A stretch of 64,000 bases of DNA from Nostoc sp. B(2019) (GTDB lineage: Bacteria > Cyanobacteriota > Cyanobacteriia > Cyanobacteriales > Nostocaceae): NCBI RefSeq assembly GCF_010091925.1, contig NZ_WVID01000001.1, positions 62,001-126,000 on the forward strand, read 5' to 3'. The position numbers and the translations under genes are program-made. This document shows, piece by piece, positions 62,097 through 64,000 of this stretch. The first letter of the stretch is position 1; every line of letters begins with the position of its first letter. The notes below the pieces were generated by a model that saw nothing but the letters and a program-made list of their open reading frames with translations, had not been told where the DNA came from and made no database searches.

Positions 62097-63038
62097 ATGA
62101 GATTTGGAATTGATATCGGGCATAATTGTCCACCAGATACAGGAGCCAGAGGAATCAAAGTTGAAGATAATTTAACTTTAGATGTAGGTAATAGAGTTAT
62201 AGCCAAGTTAAAAGCTTTAGGGCATGAAGTAATAGCATGTAAACCAGATAGTGCTGGTAGCGTACGCGATTCGCTTTCAAAAAGATGTGCTAGAGCTAAT
62301 GCTAGTAATGTAGGTATTTTTGTGTCGATTCATTTTAACGCTTTCAACCGACAAGCTAATGGCACAGAAGTATTTGCAACTAGCGAGACGGGTAGAAAAA
62401 TTGCTAAACCTGTATTAGATGAAATCGTCAAGTTGGGATTTTTTAATCGCGGCGTTAAGAGCGGTTCCCACTTGTATGTTCTGAGAAATACAGATATGCC
62501 AGCAATTCTGGTAGAAGGTTGCTTCATCGATTCGGCAAAAGATATGAATCTTTTTAACGCCGAAGCAATGGCTAATGCGATCGTTAAAGGTTTAACTGGA
62601 CAAGTGCCAAGTACACCTGTTAACCCCGTACCAGATGATGAGCAGAATGCAGATACCACTATTCTCAGACTGCAAAAAGCCTTAAATAGACTAAAAATAA
62701 CTGATAAAAATGGTAAGACGTTAGTAGAAGATAATTCAATTGGGCCTAGCACACAATCTGCTGTACAAAAATTTCAGATTATTGCCGGCATTCAATCAAC
62801 GGGAAATGCTGATCAAACTACATGGAATGCAATAAATCTGATTTTAGCAAAAAGAATCGTCAGACCTAACCACGCTGGCGGCCCAGTTGTCAGATACTTG
62901 CAACACCGTTTAGGTATTGAAGTAGATGGCGTATATGGCCCGCAAACAGAAGCGTCAATTAAGCAATTTCAAAAGCAAAATGGTTTAGTTGCTGATGGGA
63001 TTGTGGGCGCAATAACTTGGCAGAAATTGATTGGTTAA
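62097..63038 (+). CDS. N-acetylmuramoyl-L-alanine amidase with two peptidoglycan-binding domains
   Basis: A 313-residue protein: an Amidase_3 domain (about 1-168) with zinc/catalytic candidates H9 (DIGHN), E23, H79 (SIHFNAF) and E140 (LVEGCF); then a short Pro-rich linker; then two PG_binding_1 repeats (about 186-248 and 255-313, the latter YLQHRLGIEVDGVYGPQTEASIKQFQ). It cleaves the amide bond between MurNAc and the stem peptide. No signal peptide is present: the catalytic domain starts at residue 1. That is more like phage endolysins or proteins exported by another route. AAGGAGAG precedes the ATG. Confidence 0.92.
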   Translation: MRFGIDIGHNCPPDTGARGIKVEDNLTLDVGNRVIAKLKALGHEVIACKPDSAGSVRDSLSKRCARANASNVGIFVSIHFNAFNRQANGTEVFATSETGRKIAKPVLDEIVKLGFFNRGVKSGSHLYVLRNTDMPAILVEGCFIDSAKDMNLFNAEAMANAIVKGLTGQVPSTPVNPVPDDEQNADTTILRLQKALNRLKITDKNGKTLVEDNSIGPSTQSAVQKFQIIAGIQSTGNADQTTWNAINLILAKRIVRPNHAGGPVVRYLQHRLGIEVDGVYGPQTEASIKQFQKQNGLVADGIVGAITWQKLIG

Positions 63039-63122
63039 TGATTAGTTACTAGTTATTAGTTGTTGTTAATTAATAATAACAACTAATAAAAATTAAATAA
63101 TTGTAGGTTTGAAAACGAGCCA

Positions 63123-63150
63123 CCTCATTAATGAGTAAATGATAATGAGG
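63123..63150. terminator. hairpin downstream of the amidase gene
   Basis: CCTCATTA (63123-63130) pairs with TAATGAGG (63143-63150), 85 bp after the stop codon; no T-run follows directly. The rest of 63039-63358 has no coding frame and should contain the cobA promoter. Confidence 0.35.
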
Positions 63151-63358
63151 TCTAACCAAAAATTTGTTCTAGTAGCATCATCAAATTTCACAAAATTTGC
63201 CGCTCTTTACATAAGCAAAAAGTATACAAAAGCTGATTGCAGATTCCCACCCCTCCTGTATAACTCAATACGCTTCGCTTAGAGGTTAAAACATACATAT
63301 AAAGCGGGATGTATAAGTTTGAAAAAAGAGGACATATCAACAGCTACAAATTTCAACC

Positions 63359-64000
63359 ATGACTCAAGAAAGGGGCAAAGTTTACCTCGTTGGTGCTGGA
63401 CTTGGAGATGTAGCGTACCTGACAGTAAAGGCTAATGATCTCTTAACTGTCGCTCAGGTATTGGTCTACGATGCCCTAGTAGATGCCCAATTATTACAGT
63501 GCGTACCGCAAGATTGTCTGAAGCTGGATGTTGGCAAACGCGGTGGAAAACCCAGCACACCGCAAGTTGAGATTAACAAGTTACTAGTAGAATACTGTCA
63601 GCAAGGAAAACAAGTTGTACGGCTCAAGTCAGGCGATCCGTTTATTTTTGGGCGCTGTACTTCCGAAATTGAAGCGTTGAAGGCATCTGGTTGTGATTTT
63701 GAAGTAGTACCAGGAATTTCTTCGGCCCTTGCAGCACCGTTACTAGCAGGAATTCCCTTGACAGATCCGGCTTTAAGTCGCTGTTTTGCAGTGTTTACAG
63801 CCCATGAACCAGATGCTTTAGACTGGGAGGCGCTGTCACGGTTAGAGACATTGGTAATTTTGATGGGAGGGCGACATCTGCCGGAGATTATAAATCAACT
63901 GGTGCGGCATGGGCGATCGCCTGACACACCCATTGCTATTATCCGTTGGGCAGGAACTCCTAATCAACAAATTTGGACAGGCCAACTAAATAATATTCTG
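63359..64000 (+). CDS. cobA: uroporphyrinogen-III C-methyltransferase (partial, 3' end outside window)
   Basis: Starts at ATG 63359 and is open to the window edge (214 codons visible). The SAM-binding pattern of tetrapyrrole methylases is clear: VYLVGAGLGDVAYLTVKAND, LVYDALVD, VVRLKSGDPFIFGR, EVVPGISSALAAP, LVILMGG. It adds two methyls to uroporphyrinogen III, giving precorrin-2 for sirohaem and cobalamin. In GAGLGD, Leu replaces the usual Pro of GAGPGD. No uroporphyrinogen synthase domain is visible so far. Lies near the ChlH paralogue, another tetrapyrrole gene, but on the opposite strand. Confidence 0.92.
   Translation, partial: MTQERGKVYLVGAGLGDVAYLTVKANDLLTVAQVLVYDALVDAQLLQCVPQDCLKLDVGKRGGKPSTPQVEINKLLVEYCQQGKQVVRLKSGDPFIFGRCTSEIEALKASGCDFEVVPGISSALAAPLLAGIPLTDPALSRCFAVFTAHEPDALDWEALSRLETLVILMGGRHLPEIINQLVRHGRSPDTPIAIIRWAGTPNQQIWTGQLNNIL

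Noticed and set aside
1-64000. tRNA or rRNA genes
   Set aside because: I looked for T-loop GGTTCRA-type motifs with cloverleaf context and for rRNA-like sequence and found none convincing; a covariance-model scan would settle it.

Overview
The window looks like chromosome from a filamentous, probably heterocyst-forming cyanobacterium of the Nostoc/Anabaena type. The supporting signs are dense HIP1 octamers (GCGATCGC), a PAM68-rpsO pair, Ycf34, a ChlH-type Mg-chelatase subunit, a short-form cyanophycin synthetase (CphA2), two DevBCA-type exporter operons, a NucA/NuiA nuclease-inhibitor pair, a PyrF-PyrE fusion and many families of short palindromic repeats. No tRNA, rRNA or intact insertion sequence was seen. 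Genus is inference; there is no 16S gene here.

Layout. 1-9 kb: PAM68 (cut by the window edge), rpsO, two paralogous CBM48-GH13 enzymes (430-2109 and 7296-8954), and between them the divergent cyanophycin genes cphB and cphA2 and a DAHP synthase. A perfect GTA-N8-TAC box lies upstream of cphB. 9-15 kb: a DUF1823-type protein, a charged-repeat protein, acylphosphatase, an adh-GNAT pair and an M3 oligopeptidase. 15-25 kb: two devBCA operons. Between them lie a secreted NucA-like nuclease and its NuiA-like inhibitor, which is the last gene behind the second devBCA operon. A divergent TetR regulator sits beside a perfect 11-bp inverted repeat. 25-35 kb: an anchored proline-rich protein, mnmG, then an AT-rich same-strand run comprising an IDO/PrnB-like protein, a VanY-type peptidase and a NYN-LOTUS protein, then a nonsense-mutated HicB. 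35-42 kb: ClpC, an AI-2E-type permease, PyrFE, a b-type cytochrome and Dus.

42-49 kb is an accessory stretch that looks richer in GC. It holds gene debris, VOC and acetyltransferase genes, and an ECF42-type sigma factor divergent from a YciI (DGPF)/SnoaL/PhnB-like set. Two copies of a 58-bp block carrying a TGTCGA-N16-TCGA promoter-like motif lie between the sigma factor and that set. A glutathionyl-hydroquinone reductase whose C-terminus is encoded by a dispersed repeat ends the stretch. 49.1-51.7 kb is a CRISPR array of 36 identical 37-bp repeats with no cas gene in the window; repeat polarity and a leader-like sequence on the right suggest leftward transcription. 52-64 kb: DUF1838, TsaB, Ycf34, CCA transferase, a coiled-coil protein, a broken Doc toxin, an L,D-transpeptidase/SH3b pair, a ChlH paralogue, an amidase with two peptidoglycan-binding repeats, and the 5' part of a uroporphyrinogen-III methyltransferase gene.

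The most unusual theme is that short dispersed palindromic repeats lie in frame inside coding genes: three sites in the ChlH paralogue, one in the alcohol dehydrogenase, and one forming the C-terminus of the GST-family protein. One 34-bp unit inside chlH is identical, in reverse complement, to a unit in the intergenic region near 19.3 kb. Other leads are the IDO/PrnB-like protein, the duplicated ECF42-type promoter, and the nuclease/inhibitor/exporter arrangement.
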